Assembly: GCF_028435365.1 (NCBI RefSeq)
Contig: NZ_JAGTJJ010000051.1
Coordinates: 1 to 64,000, forward strand
Reading direction: 5' to 3'
Source of the DNA: Polyangium jinanense
GTDB taxonomy: Bacteria; Myxococcota; Polyangia; Polyangiales; Polyangiaceae
DNA length: 64,000 nucleotides
Positions 17,104-27,500 of this stretch are shown here, in pieces. Within the stretch, counting starts at the first letter, position 1. Each line of letters opens with the position of its first letter. The notes beneath the pieces were generated by a model that saw nothing but the letters and a program-made list of their open reading frames with translations, was not told the origin of the DNA and did not search any database. The position numbers and the translations under genes were made by a program.

Positions 17104-18288
17104 TTACTTGGGGAACTCGAACGGCGCGTAGCAGCAGAACGTCACGGCGTCCGTAAGGTCTTCCGAGGCTGTGCCGGTGGGCTCCCCACCCGTCGCGAGG
17201 CAGAGGCCAGGAACGTACGCGAGGTCCGTGATCGCCTTGCCCCCAAGCGCGCGGCCCGGCAGGGAGACGTTGGTGCACTGATCGATGACCGAGGAGATCG
17301 GGGCGTTGGAGAACTCAGACGAACACGCCGCATCGTCGTAGAGCCGGAGCGAGGCGACACACGCGCTCCCGACGGGGTTACCGCCGCACTCGCACGCCGT
17401 GCAGCCACGCGTGTCCACCGGCTGCTCCCCGTAGAGGTGGATGGGCTTGAACTGGTCGTAGTTGCCGGGGCACTTGTCATGTTTTCCCCGGAGCGCGACG
17501 CACTGGAGCCACGGGTAGGGGAGATCGTACATGCATCGCCACGTGGCCGGATCGCATGTGCCCTCGCGCTCCTTCGCCTCGCACGCAAGGCCCGTCCAGA
17601 GCCACTCGGTGGTCTTGGTCAACGTGGCCGGCTTCGTGATCGACGGGCACGTCTCGCTCGTGGGACCAGGGAGCGGCGAGGCGTAGACGGACTGCGCGCA
17701 AGGCTCGCCGCCACAATCAGCCCCCGCCGGCAGGGCGTTCGTGCTCGTGCACGAGCCGTCCCAGCCGACGGGACCGCCGAAAGGGAGCGCAGGCGCTCCG
17801 TTCTCCGCACACGTGCCAGCGCGGACCTCGATCGTCTCGGGAAGCTTGGTGCACGAACCTTCGGAGGCCGGGCACGTGCACTCACATGTCGCGGGCGGCG
17901 CTTCGAGGTACGCGAAGCGTCGGTATTTCTCGAAGAACTCCACATCATCGCCGTAGCCGCCAAGCTTGCGGGCCTCGTCGCAGTTCGCGGGCGCAAGCTC
18001 GCGCGGGCCTAGCCAGAGGAGCATCGGCGTGCGTGGCCAGTCGCCAGCCGACTCGCTGCTCGGCTCGGGGACGCAGCGGCCGGGACACGTGGCGGCCTGC
18101 GTCCCATCGTCGCTCGCGTCGCTACTCGTGTCTGTGCCGGAGTCGCTTGCGTCGGTGCCGGCATCGAGCTGGGCGAGGCACTCCTCCGGCGGCAAGCGCG
18201 CGTTCGGATCACAGTCGCTCCATGTGGACGTGGGCGGCACACCGCAACCGGAGACCAACGCAAGGATCACGGGAAGTATGCTGCGCAT
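17104..18288 (-). CDS. Cys-rich lipoprotein
   Basis: The product is 394 residues from the ATG at 18288 (GGGAG about 9 bp upstream). The signal peptide MRSILPVILALVSGC ends in a lipobox (LVSGC), so the protein should be lipid-anchored. An Asp/Ser/Thr-rich linker follows (TDASDSGTDTSSDASDD). The rest has more than 25 cysteines, many in pairs (CECTCPASEGSC, CTACECGG, FCCYAPFEF), suggesting a disulfide-rich extracytoplasmic domain. It starts 2 bp after the stop of the TPR/PEGA gene, so it is the last gene of the sigma operon. No family is recognised. Confidence 0.75.
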   Translation of the reverse strand: MRSILPVILALVSGCGVPPTSTWSDCDPNARLPPEECLAQLDAGTDASDSGTDTSSDASDDGTQAATCPGRCVPEPSSESAGDWPRTPMLLWLGPRELAPANCDEARKLGGYGDDVEFFEKYRRFAYLEAPPATCECTCPASEGSCTKLPETIEVRAGTCAENGAPALPFGGPVGWDGSCTSTNALPAGADCGGEPCAQSVYASPLPGPTSETCPSITKPATLTKTTEWLWTGLACEAKEREGTCDPATWRCMYDLPYPWLQCVALRGKHDKCPGNYDQFKPIHLYGEQPVDTRGCTACECGGNPVGSACVASLRLYDDAACSSEFSNAPISSVIDQCTNVSLPGRALGGKAITDLAYVPGLCLATGGEPTGTASEDLTDAVTFCCYAPFEFPK

Positions 18289-18290
18289 GA

Positions 18291-19529
18291 TTAGAACTCC
18301 CACGCTCCAAGGATCGAAGCGCCGACCATGATCGGTGGGGTCTCGGAGACGACACGTGTCCCGACACCAACCAGCACTCCGCCGTTGGACAAACCTAACA
18401 ACTCCACCGCGCCCTGTACAGAAAAGGAGCGTGCGGGGACAAACCGCGCTCCGAGGCGCCCGCCGATCCCGGGTTTGAACAAGTGATCCGTTCGAGGCTT
18501 GAAGGCATCGCTGGAAAACGAGACGTTGACCACCCCGAGATGTCCGATCGCGCACCCGAAGGCCCATCGATAGTGCCCGCACAAGCTCGCGATCCCGCCC
18601 GCCGTCATCGCGCTGATCGGCAAGCCCCCGACCCCCGTCGTCAGCCACGCCGCGCGCCCCTCGAGCCCAAGCGATACGTACTCGTTTGCCCTCCAACGGC
18701 CTCCCGCCACGACCCCCACGGCCGGCATCCACGACGCCACCCCGAGCACGACGACCGGTCCGCCTCCGATCGACCAGCGTGTCGGCGCGGGCTTCTCCGC
18801 CTGCTTGGGGTCCTCGTACCCGAAGGGATCCTCCTGCTTCGTGTAGGTCGGCTCGTCGGAAGCGGACTCGTGTCCAAGCTCGTTCGGTGTCTCCGACGAT
18901 GAACGGTTCTCACGTGTGAGAAGCCTCGGCTCGCTGTCGAAGTCCGCGATCGGCTTCAACGTCAGCTCGATCCGCATGTCCTCCTTCGGCACCACGCGGA
19001 ACGTCCTCGCGTCGTCCACGTGCCCCGGGAGGCTCGCGCGCACCTCGTGCTCGCCCACGAGCACGAAGATCGCGAAGGCCGAGAACCCGGATTCGTTCCG
19101 CGGCTTGCCGTCGAGCGTGGTCCGCGCGCCCGCGTGGGAGATGATCACGTCGACCCAAGCGCCCTTCGTCCTGACGACCTCGTACGCGTCGGAGAACGTC
19201 TTTCGCTCGGCCGGGGTCGTGTTCGCGTGCTTGATCGCGTCGAGGAGCAGCTCCGCCGCGTGCGCGGGCCGGTCGTGCGCCATGAGCACGCCGAGCCGCC
19301 CGGCGACCACCGAATCGTGCCGGATCGCCAGCGCTTCCGCGTACGCAGCCGCCGCGTCGTAGAGACGCCCCTGCGCGCGCTCGCGATCTCCCTTCGCGAC
19401 GTGCGCCGCGAACGCGCTCTCCCGCGCCGCTAGCGCGAGTGAGTCGGCGTGAACGAACTGCGGCCCCTCGCCCCGCGCGGGCGAGGCGAGAGCGACGACG
19501 AGCACGATCGGGGCGAGACGCGCGCGCAC
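18291..19529 (-). CDS. TPR/PEGA-like outer-membrane protein
   Basis: The product is 412 residues with a signal peptide (about 1-20, cleavage near PARGEG). Residues 30-110 look like TPR helices (FAAHVAKGDRERAQGRLYDA, AYAEALAIRHDSVVAGRLG). Residues 125-195 resemble a PEGA-type beta domain (ARTTLDGKPRNES, GEHEVRASLPGH). After an acidic linker the C-terminal 170 residues alternate polar and nonpolar strands rich in Gly and end with a Phe (ILGAWEF), as in beta-barrel proteins. It lies in an operon between the ECF sigma factor and the lipoprotein, so it is probably part of the same envelope response. Confidence 0.7.
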   Translation of the reverse strand: MRARLAPIVLVVALASPARGEGPQFVHADSLALAARESAFAAHVAKGDRERAQGRLYDAAAAYAEALAIRHDSVVAGRLGVLMAHDRPAHAAELLLDAIKHANTTPAERKTFSDAYEVVRTKGAWVDVIISHAGARTTLDGKPRNESGFSAFAIFVLVGEHEVRASLPGHVDDARTFRVVPKEDMRIELTLKPIADFDSEPRLLTRENRSSSETPNELGHESASDEPTYTKQEDPFGYEDPKQAEKPAPTRWSIGGGPVVVLGVASWMPAVGVVAGGRWRANEYVSLGLEGRAAWLTTGVGGLPISAMTAGGIASLCGHYRWAFGCAIGHLGVVNVSFSSDAFKPRTDHLFKPGIGGRLGARFVPARSFSVQGAVELLGLSNGGVLVGVGTRVVSETPPIMVGASILGAWEF

Positions 19530-19568
19530 GCTCTACGGATACGGCATCCGGCGTCGGGCGAGAAGGAG

Positions 19569-20450
19569 CTACCGCACGTCGACGAGCGTGATCGCGGGGA
19601 GCTTGAACTTGATCTCCTTGCGTTTCGTGTGGGCGTTTGACCGCGGCGCGGGCTCGGGCGTCGGTGCGCTCCCAAGCAGGGCTTCCTGCGGCTCGATCGC
19701 TGGTTCATCGAGCGCGGCGTCACTCGCGATCGAGAGCTTCGCCGCGCTCGCATTGACCTCGCGTGCGACGCCGACGTACGCGGCCGTGGGCGCTTCGTCG
19801 TGCGGAAAAAGCAGGAGCAGAGCTGCCATGATCACGCTCGCCACGTGCCCGAGCATCGGCGCGGCCCTCTGCACGAGGAGAGCGAGCGGCCCGCTCGGCG
19901 GCATCGGGGGCACGACGCTGTAGTACGCGTCGCGGAAGTCGCGCATCTCTCTGCGGAGGTATCGGCGCACGCGCAGCGCGCGCATCTTCACCGCGTTCTT
20001 CGAGATCCTGAGTTCCTTGCGAGCTTCATCGAGCGTGTACTCTTCGAGGTAGACGAGGAAGAACACCTCGAACAAGACGTCGGGCATCGCGTCGACCGCC
20101 GCGTAGAGGCGTTGCCGCGCTTCGCCGAGCTGCGCGTTCACGTCGGGCGAGGGGCCGGGGGCAAATGCTTCCACCGCGGCCATGGGCTCCGTCACGATCA
20201 CCTTGCTGCGACGACGCACCGTCCGCCGATGGCGCCGGTACACATTGTTCGCGATGCCCATCGCCCAGCGCCGCAGCTCTCCGTCGGAGCGGTAGGTGTG
20301 CAGACTGCGGACGCCGCGGATCAACGTGTTCTGCGCCAGATCATCGGCGTCGGCGCGCCCGCAGCGGAGACGCGCGAAGCGCTGGACGAGGTCCGGACGA
20401 AGGGCGAGGAGTTCGGCGAGAGGATCAGGTTGGTTCAGTTTCTTCCCCAC
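19569..20450 (-). CDS. ECF-type sigma factor with C-terminal membrane segment
   Basis: The product is 293 residues from the GTG at 20450, preferred because AAGAGGCGA sits at good spacing. Region 2 covers about 24-82 (RADADDLAQNTLIRG; GELRRWAMGIANNVYRRHRR). Region 4 covers about 118-170, with YTLDEARKELRISKNAVKMR as the helix-turn-helix. Residues 199-217 (LGHVASVIMAALLLLF) form a likely membrane segment followed by a periplasmic tail ending in a basic motif. A sigma factor that tethers itself may dispense with a separate anti-sigma factor, and none is encoded nearby. It heads an operon with the TPR/PEGA protein and the lipoprotein. Confidence 0.8.
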   Translation of the reverse strand: MGKKLNQPDPLAELLALRPDLVQRFARLRCGRADADDLAQNTLIRGVRSLHTYRSDGELRRWAMGIANNVYRRHRRTVRRRSKVIVTEPMAAVEAFAPGPSPDVNAQLGEARQRLYAAVDAMPDVLFEVFFLVYLEEYTLDEARKELRISKNAVKMRALRVRRYLRREMRDFRDAYYSVVPPMPPSGPLALLVQRAAPMLGHVASVIMAALLLLFPHDEAPTAAYVGVAREVNASAAKLSIASDAALDEPAIEPQEALLGSAPTPEPAPRSNAHTKRKEIKFKLPAITLVDVR

Positions 20451-20456
20451 ACTCGC

Positions 20457-20488
20457 CTCTTGCCCGCAGCGGGAGAACGGTAACCGAA
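20457..20488 (-). promoter_or_regulatory. 32-bp motif upstream of ECF sigma gene, candidate promoter/operator
   Basis: Read on the minus strand it starts TTCGGTTACCGT and ends CGGGCAAGAG, and it overlaps the ribosome binding region of the sigma gene. The same motif recurs at 17069-17100 beyond the end of the operon, with the two outer blocks identical. Such a duplicated element next to an ECF gene could be its own recognition sequence or a repressor site. The remaining 270 bp to the vgrG start hold no gene. Confidence 0.4.
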
Positions 20489-20757
20489 AATCGACCCGGC
20501 TCGCTCCGCCGAACCTAACGTGAGATCCCTTTGTCAGGTAGGATGCGTTCCGCTGCACTGTCGACGTCAGAAACCCGACGCACGGTGACCCATACCACGG
20601 TCCGATTCTTGCGCATCTAAGGCCATAGGACGCACAATGTCCTACGCGAAGCACGCTTCGCACTTCTATCCTTGACGGTCAGCATGTCGGTCGGACAACC
20701 TGCCGCCTATCCAGGCTCTCCGTATCTCCGGAGAACCTGTACGTAGGGGTCAGGGCA

Positions 20758-23061
20758 ATGAATATCCTCCTTTCGATTGAGGGGGCGGGTGAGCTATTGC
20801 GTGGTGTTCGCCTCTCCGGCTCCGAAGGTGTGTCCGAGCTTTTTCGATTCGAGATCGACGTCGTTCGCGGCTTTCCGATGCAGGGAATCGTCGGCGGGTT
20901 GCTCGACAAGCTGGGCGTCGGGTCCCTCCCGGTCAATCCGTTGTCCATCGCGCAGACGATCCACGCGGCCATGGCCAATCATGCCGGCCAAACGGCGAGC
21001 CTGACGTTCGATACGGGCGAGAGCACGCGGACAGTTCGCGGCATGATCGCCGAGTTCGTGCAGTTCGACGACGGGAAGACGGGGACCGCGTACAGGGCCG
21101 TGCTCGTCCCGGAGGTCGCGCGACTTCTCCATCGCAAAGACAACCGAATCTTTCAGGAGAAGTCCGCGCCCGAGATCATCGCCGCGGTGCTCAATTCTGC
21201 TGGCATCCGTGGCGGCAGCTATCGCTTCGCGCTGGGAAAGGATCGGCCGCGCCGGGATTATTGTGTACAGTACCGGGAGACCGATTGGGCCTTCGTCTCG
21301 CGGCTCCTCGAAGAGGAGGGCATCCATTACTTCTTCGACGAGGACAGCGTCCTCGTGATGGCTGACGGGCCCACGGCACACGCGCCGATCTCCGGAGGAA
21401 CGCTCGCCTTTCGTGCACCGCTTGGCGCCATGGCGCATGGGGAGCACGTGTCCAGGTTCGCATGGGCGGAGCGCGTGTGCTCCGGCAAGGTCACGCTGCG
21501 GGATTACGAGTTCAGGAACCCCGCTCTCTCGCTCGCAACCGTGAAGAAGTCCGACGATGACGCGGAGCTGGAGGTCTACGAGTACCCGGGGCGCTACGAA
21601 ACGCCGGAGCGCGGCGCGGAAATCGCGGCCATGCAGATCGAGGAGCTGCGGACTCGAGTCCGAAGCGGGACGGGGGACAGCGATTCGTGCCGACTGGTTC
21701 CTGGTAAGACGTTTCTTCTCATGGACCACCCTGACGACCGCATGAACGGCGCCTACCTCGTGATGCGCGTCGAGCATCGCGGAACGGCGCCGATCCCTGA
21801 CTCGATCTTGGCTGGCGGGGAATCCTCCTATGAAAATGGCTTCGAGGTGGTGGGCGCGGACGTGAGGGTTCGTCCTGCTCGCACGACTCCCCGGCCCGTC
21901 GTCTCGGGGCCGCAGACAGCGTTCGTCGTGGGGCCCGGAAAGGAGGAGCTGCACACGGACGCCTACGGCCGCGTCAAAGTGCAATTCCATTGGGATCGGC
22001 AGGGAAAGAAGGACGAGCGTAGCTCGTGCTGGCTTCGCGTCATGCAAGCGTCAGCCGGCGCGGGCTGGGGCGCGCAGTTCTTGCCGCGCGTCGGGCACGA
22101 GGTCGTCGTGGCGTTCCTGGAGGGCGACCCCGATCGGCCCTTCGTCATCGGGAGCCTGTACCACGCCGCGAACGTGCCGCCGTACGCGCTCCCGCAGCAG
22201 AAGACGCGGAGCGGGATCCGCACAAAGACATTCGGCGGAGACGGGCATAACGAGATCCGCTTCGACGACGCTACGGGAGCGGAGGAGCTGTATGTACACG
22301 CGCAGCGCGATTACAACGAGGTCGTGGAGCACGATCGCGCCACGGTGGTCCGCGGCAAGCGGACGCAAACCGTGGATGGTGACGATGCCGAGCACGTGCG
22401 TGGAAATCACGCCCTCACGGTGGATGGCAGCCAGCACGTCCACGTTCGCGGCAATCACCGGACGATCATCGACGGCGACGAGCCGAAGCCCGGAGGCGTC
22501 CGCGGGGGCGCCGTCACTGTGCGCGGGAATTACGCGCTCGACACGTCGGATACGGTGCGCGTTCAGGCTCCCACGTCGATCCGGCTGGAATGTGGCGGAA
22601 GCTTTGTGCTGATCGAGCCCGGGAAGATCACAATCACGGCGGGTGGTGGCGCGACGCTCGTGCTCGATCCGAATGCGCTCCTGCAATCGGCCGCGGGCTC
22701 CCGCGTCTTCCTCGACGCGAACGCGCTCGCCAAGGCAACGGGCGGCGCGGAAGTGCTGCTCGATGCGAACGCCTGCGCGAAGTCGGCCGCGGGTAGCCAG
22801 GTCCTGCTTGACGGCAACGCCTGCATGTCGTCGACCGGCGGGAGCACCGTCCTTCTCGACGGAAACGCGACAATGAGCAGCCCTGCCGAGGCGACGATGT
22901 GCGGCAGCACCGCGACGGTCTCGGGTAGCGCAGCGGCGATCCTCTCGGGACCGGGCGGCGTCGTCGCAGCGGACGGCGGCGGAGTCGCGTCATCCGGGGG
23001 CAAGGTGGACGTGAGCGGCGGCGCGTTCAACGTAGCCGCGGGCATTGCCAGCGTGAATTGA
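20758..23061 (+). CDS. vgrG: type VI secretion tip protein VgrG
   Basis: The product is 767 residues. The N-terminal gp27-like part includes LFRFEIDVV and YCVQYRETDWAFVSRLLEEE followed by GIHYFF (about 170-200), the VgrG hallmark. The gp5-like OB region has DAYGRVKVQFHWDRQGK (about 400-416) and WGAQFLPRVGHEVVVAFLEG (about 440-459). After about residue 535 the protein is a needle of short repeats (VDGDDAEHVRGNHALTVDG), ending in unusually regular Gly/Ala/Ser units with VLLDGNACMSSTGGS-like strings. It forms the spike of the T6SS and carries effectors. It is followed after 9 bp by a TPR-like partner and then by the PAAR-Rhs toxin, so this is an effector cassette. The T6SS structural genes are not in the window. 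Confidence 0.95.
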   Translation: MNILLSIEGAGELLRGVRLSGSEGVSELFRFEIDVVRGFPMQGIVGGLLDKLGVGSLPVNPLSIAQTIHAAMANHAGQTASLTFDTGESTRTVRGMIAEFVQFDDGKTGTAYRAVLVPEVARLLHRKDNRIFQEKSAPEIIAAVLNSAGIRGGSYRFALGKDRPRRDYCVQYRETDWAFVSRLLEEEGIHYFFDEDSVLVMADGPTAHAPISGGTLAFRAPLGAMAHGEHVSRFAWAERVCSGKVTLRDYEFRNPALSLATVKKSDDDAELEVYEYPGRYETPERGAEIAAMQIEELRTRVRSGTGDSDSCRLVPGKTFLLMDHPDDRMNGAYLVMRVEHRGTAPIPDSILAGGESSYENGFEVVGADVRVRPARTTPRPVVSGPQTAFVVGPGKEELHTDAYGRVKVQFHWDRQGKKDERSSCWLRVMQASAGAGWGAQFLPRVGHEVVVAFLEGDPDRPFVIGSLYHAANVPPYALPQQKTRSGIRTKTFGGDGHNEIRFDDATGAEELYVHAQRDYNEVVEHDRATVVRGKRTQTVDGDDAEHVRGNHALTVDGSQHVHVRGNHRTIIDGDEPKPGGVRGGAVTVRGNYALDTSDTVRVQAPTSIRLECGGSFVLIEPGKITITAGGGATLVLDPNALLQSAAGSRVFLDANALAKATGGAEVLLDANACAKSAAGSQVLLDGNACMSSTGGSTVLLDGNATMSSPAEATMCGSTATVSGSAAAILSGPGGVVAADGGGVASSGGKVDVSGGAFNVAAGIASVN

Positions 23062-23070
23062 GGGGGCGCC

Positions 23071-24555
23071 ATGTTTAAGAGCATCACCGATCCCCTCGTC
23101 CGCGTGGCCGAGGCGATCCAGACGTTCATTGCCGAGCCGGAGCTGCGGATGCTGCATGTCACGACGTCGGATCCCATCCGGATCTCGGCGCTCGAACACA
23201 TCGCCGCGGCGGAGCATCACCAGGAAAATCTGTGCCCGTTCGTCTTTCTCGAAGCACCAACCGAGGCGACAGATGACGGGTGGGAGATCCGCAGCGAGGA
23301 GCTGCGGGCCGACCTGGACGAGATCGCGGAGCTGCACGAGAAGGCCGGCGAAGGCGTTACAGTCCGTGCCATGCCCGGCGAATCGTGCGCGCCGTCCGCG
23401 CTGGGGCGCTTCGGTTTGGAGCTGCGCGCGGCCCTCGGCTGTCTCGGCGCCCCGCTCACGGGGCTCGTGGTCGTGCTCTCGCCCGTTTGGGTGCGCGATG
23501 CGAAGCAGTGGATGGAGGACGTCGCCGCGCTCGTCGAGCGCCGGGAGCTTGCGCGCGTTCGGTGGGTTATCGTCGACTTGGACGAACCCATTTGCGCGCC
23601 CGTCGCCGAGAAGCTCGGCAAGGCAGCGCTCGTCGTGGATGCGCGGCTCGACACCGGGGAGGTGCAACGCGACGTCGAGGCTATGCTCTCGGCGGCGGCA
23701 TCGGCTCCCCCGGGGGCCGATGGGATGCGGATCGCGGGTATGGCCGGCCCGGATGAGGCTCCGCCTACGCACAAGGTCCGGACTCCGCCGCTTACGCCGC
23801 AGCAAGCTCGCGTGATTGCGGAGGGTCGGGAGAAGGCCCGCGCCGAGGCAATCGAGAAAGGAACTCCCGAGGCACTTCTGCGGCCCGAGCCCATGCGCGA
23901 TCTTCGAGGGTTCGTCATGGGTGCGGCGGGGGCCATGATCAAGGGTGACGCATCGCGGGCGGTGGCCTTCATGCGCGAGGCAAAGGCGCTCTGTCGCACG
24001 GCGGGGCTCGGGAAACTCGCCGTGATGATGGGGCTCGTCATGGGCGGCTTTGCGATGCAGGCACGCGCGCCGGATACCGCGGCGGCCATCTTCCGCGAGG
24101 CGCGCGCGGAGGCCGACGCGGCGGAGCTGCCGGCGCTCTCCGCCCAGGCGCAGCTCGCGGTCGGCTCGGGCCTGCTCGCGGCGGGCAAGGCCAGCGAGGC
24201 GGCGCTCGCGTTCGCGGAGGCCGGGCAGCTCGCCGCGGCGCAGGGGGAGCGGATGTTCGCGATCGAGGCGTATCGCATGGCCGGGCAGGTCCTCGTTTCA
24301 CAGCAAGATTTCGAGCACGCCGCAGGGGCATTCTGGCGGGCGGTGCAGATCGCGAGCGACGGCGAGCCGGAGGAGTGGCGCTTGTCGAGTGGGCCGGAAG
24401 CGGCGCGCGCGCTGGGGCGGATCTTCCGTGAGCATGGCAGCGCGGACCGAGCGGACTGGCTCGAGCGCGTGGCGGTCGAAATGGAGACAATGGGCGAGAG
24501 CGAGGCGGATATGCCGTCGATGGAGACGACCGATGCTTGTCGCGACGCAGTTTGA
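23071..24555 (+). CDS. TPR-like VgrG/Rhs-associated protein (possible effector loading adaptor)
   Basis: The product is 494 residues. The N-terminal domain (1-230) is alpha/beta, with VTTSDPIRISALEHIAAAEH and ALVERRELARVRWVIVDLDE. The C-terminal half (about 270-490) is made of Ala-rich helical pairs like TPR repeats (AVAFMREAKALCRTAGLGKL; KASEAALAFAEAGQLAAAQG). It lies 9 bp after vgrG, and its 3' end overlaps the PAAR-Rhs start by 23 bp, so the three are translated together. Position between a VgrG and its toxin, with helical repeats, fits an adaptor that loads the Rhs toxin onto VgrG. That function is inferred from context. Confidence 0.65.
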   Translation: MFKSITDPLVRVAEAIQTFIAEPELRMLHVTTSDPIRISALEHIAAAEHHQENLCPFVFLEAPTEATDDGWEIRSEELRADLDEIAELHEKAGEGVTVRAMPGESCAPSALGRFGLELRAALGCLGAPLTGLVVVLSPVWVRDAKQWMEDVAALVERRELARVRWVIVDLDEPICAPVAEKLGKAALVVDARLDTGEVQRDVEAMLSAAASAPPGADGMRIAGMAGPDEAPPTHKVRTPPLTPQQARVIAEGREKARAEAIEKGTPEALLRPEPMRDLRGFVMGAAGAMIKGDASRAVAFMREAKALCRTAGLGKLAVMMGLVMGGFAMQARAPDTAAAIFREARAEADAAELPALSAQAQLAVGSGLLAAGKASEAALAFAEAGQLAAAQGERMFAIEAYRMAGQVLVSQQDFEHAAGAFWRAVQIASDGEPEEWRLSSGPEAARALGRIFREHGSADRADWLERVAVEMETMGESEADMPSMETTDACRDAV

Positions 24556-27500
24556 CCCCGTCCTCGGGCTCGATTTCCACATGGTCGGTGTACCTGCTCC
24601 GCCGGCTCCGGCGCCGGTCCCGACGCTCGTGCCGATGGCGTATGTCGGCATGGTGTTCGATCCGGTCGGGGTCGTGGTGTCGGCGGCGATCGGAATGGCT
24701 GCGGGGGCTGGGCCGGGGCTCGTGCTCGTCAATGGTATGCCTGTAGCGAATACGGGCACGCTCGGGACCAACCTGCTCACGATGCCCCACGTGCCTGCGC
24801 CGGGCGTGACGTTTTTGCCGCCCACGGGGCCCGGGAATGATGCCGAGTTGATGTTCGGATCGCTGGGGGTCACGTTCGGCGGGAGCCTCGCCGTGCGCCT
24901 CGGGGATCTCGCGCTGTCGTGCAGCGATCCCGTCCGTTTGCCGACGAGCGTCGTGCTTGCGGTGCCGAAGGGCGCGCCCGTGCTCGTGAATCGGCCGATG
25001 GTGCCGGATGTAAAGGCGATTGCGTTTGCTGCCGGGATCAAGGCCACGCTGCGCGCTCTCGGGGCCGTGGTTCGGGCGGGTGGAAAGCTGTTCCGGAAGC
25101 TGCGGGCTGCGCAGCGGCGCAGCGGGAAGTGGGCTCGAATCAGCCAAGGGCTGCGCCAGGCCGTCGATCATATCGCGCCGCGGCGCTATCGCGACCGTAT
25201 TCACACGGCCATTTGCTTCGCCACGGGGCATCCCGTGGATGTCGCGACGGGGCGCATGTTCACGGAGAAGCGGGATCTAGAACTGCCGGGGCCGCTGCCG
25301 CTCGTGATCGAGCGGATCTACTCGTCGTCGCGGTCGTGGCGGGATGGTCCTCTCGGGTATGGGTGGTCGCATAGCCTCGATCAGGCGGTGTGGTGCGAGC
25401 GGGGCAAGGTCGTGTACCTGGCGGAGGACGGGCGCGAGATCGAGTTTCTGCTCGGCCATCTCCCCGATCGCATGATCAGGTCGGGTCAGAGCGTGTACGA
25501 GCCGACCAACCGGCTGACGTTGAAAGCTCGCCGCGGGAATCGGTTCGAGATCGAGACGCGCGACGGGCTCGTGCTGCACTTCGCGCGGGTGAAGGATGCG
25601 GCGGACCCCACGCGTGCCCGCCTCCAACGGATCGCGACGAGGGATGGCATCACGATCGAGTGTGAGTACGACGAACGGGGCAGGCTTTCGCGGGTGACCG
25701 ATAGCGGTGGGCGGACGCTTCGATTGGGGTACGACGGCAACAATCGGCTCCGCGAGATCAAGGTGCCGCATCCACGCGAAGGATGGGTGCGTCACGTAAA
25801 GTATGAGGTCGACGAACAGGGCAACCTGGTGCGTGTGGTCGATGCGCTTGGACACGCGGAGACGTACACGTACAATGGGCACCTCCTGGTGAAGGAGACC
25901 GATCGCACGGGGCTGTCGTTTTACTTCCAGTACGACGGGCTGAACGAATATGCGAAGTGCGTGCGGACGTGGGGGGACGGCGGCATTTACGACCACGTCA
26001 TCCGCTACGACGAACGCAACCGAAAGACGTTCGTGGACGACAGCCTCGCCAACCTTCGCGTGTTTCAGCGCGACGAGCTGGGGAACGTCGTGGAAGTGAC
26101 GAACCAGCAAGGGAAGATCACGCGATATCGCTACGATCCCGAGAGTGGGCAGGAGTCCGCCGAGGCGGATCCGACGGGACGAGAGGTGCGGCGCGAATTC
26201 GACGAGCGCGGCAATTGCGTGGCGGTCATTCGTCCCGATGGAGCGACGGAGCGCATGGAGTACGAGCGCGACCGCGTGGCGCGGTACGTGAACCCATGCG
26301 GCGCGGAGTGGCGCTGGCGATACGACGGCGCGGGGCGGGTGCGCGCGGCGGTCAACCCGCTCGGCGAGGAGACGCGATACCGCTGGAAGCGAGGGCTGCT
26401 TCGCGAGGTCGTGGACCCGATGGGGGGGCGGCTTGCAGTCGAGTATGACGACGCGAAGAACATGCGGAGCATTCGTTACCCGAACTGGGGCGAGGAGAAG
26501 CTCGTCCACGACATCCTGGGCCGTGTGGTCGAGCATCGCGACGCTCGCGGCAGCGTCACGAGGTACAGGTACGACGCGCTCCGGTTGGTCGAGGTCGAGG
26601 AGCCCGACGGGAACCACCTGCGGCTCAAGTACGATCCCGAGGGAAACCCGATCGAGGCCAAGGACCACACGCGGCACGTGCGGTTTGGCTACACCGGGTT
26701 CCATCACCTCGCGCTGCGCGAAGAGGCGGGCGAGGCGGTTCGTCTGCGGTACGATACCGAAGGGCAACTGATGGCGATCGAGAACGAGGCCGGCGAGATC
26801 CACACGCTCACGCACGACGCGTGCGGGCGTGTGATCCAAGAGATCGGCTTCGACGGGAGCTGTCTGCGGTACGTGTACGACGCGGGCGGCGTGCTTGTGA
26901 AGAGCATGCAGCCGAGTGGGCGCGCGGTCGTGTTCGAGCGTGATGCGCTCGGGCGCGTGACGTGTGTTCGTTACCCGGATGGCACGGCGGAGCGTTTCGC
27001 GTACCGCGCGGATGGTGCGCTCATCGAGGCCGAGAATGACGCCGCGTGTGTCAGGTTCGAGCGTGACGCGCTCGGGCGCGTGGTGCGCGAGCTGCAAGGG
27101 CCGCACGTCGTCGAGAAGCGCTACGACGCGCGGGGCCTGGTAGCCGAGGTGTCGTCCTCGCTCGGCTTCGATGGGGCGTTCCTGCGTGACGCCATGGGCG
27201 AGCTCGATGCGATCTCGCTCGGCACGGGCGTTGATCGGTGGCGCATGTCGATCACGCGCGACGCGGCGGGGCTCGAAGCCGAGCGGCGGCTGCCTGGTGG
27301 GATCGCGGTGCGGACGCGGCGCGATCGGATCGGGCGCGTCGCCGAGGCGTCGATGCTCGATGGCGGTGAGGAGCTGCGGCGCGTCGCGTACACGTGGGAG
27401 CCGGGATCGCTCTTGAAGGAGCGCGACGATTCGCGACGCGGGCTCACGCGGTACTTCCACGACAGGCGCGCACGACTCACCGCTGCGACCGAGCCCGGGG

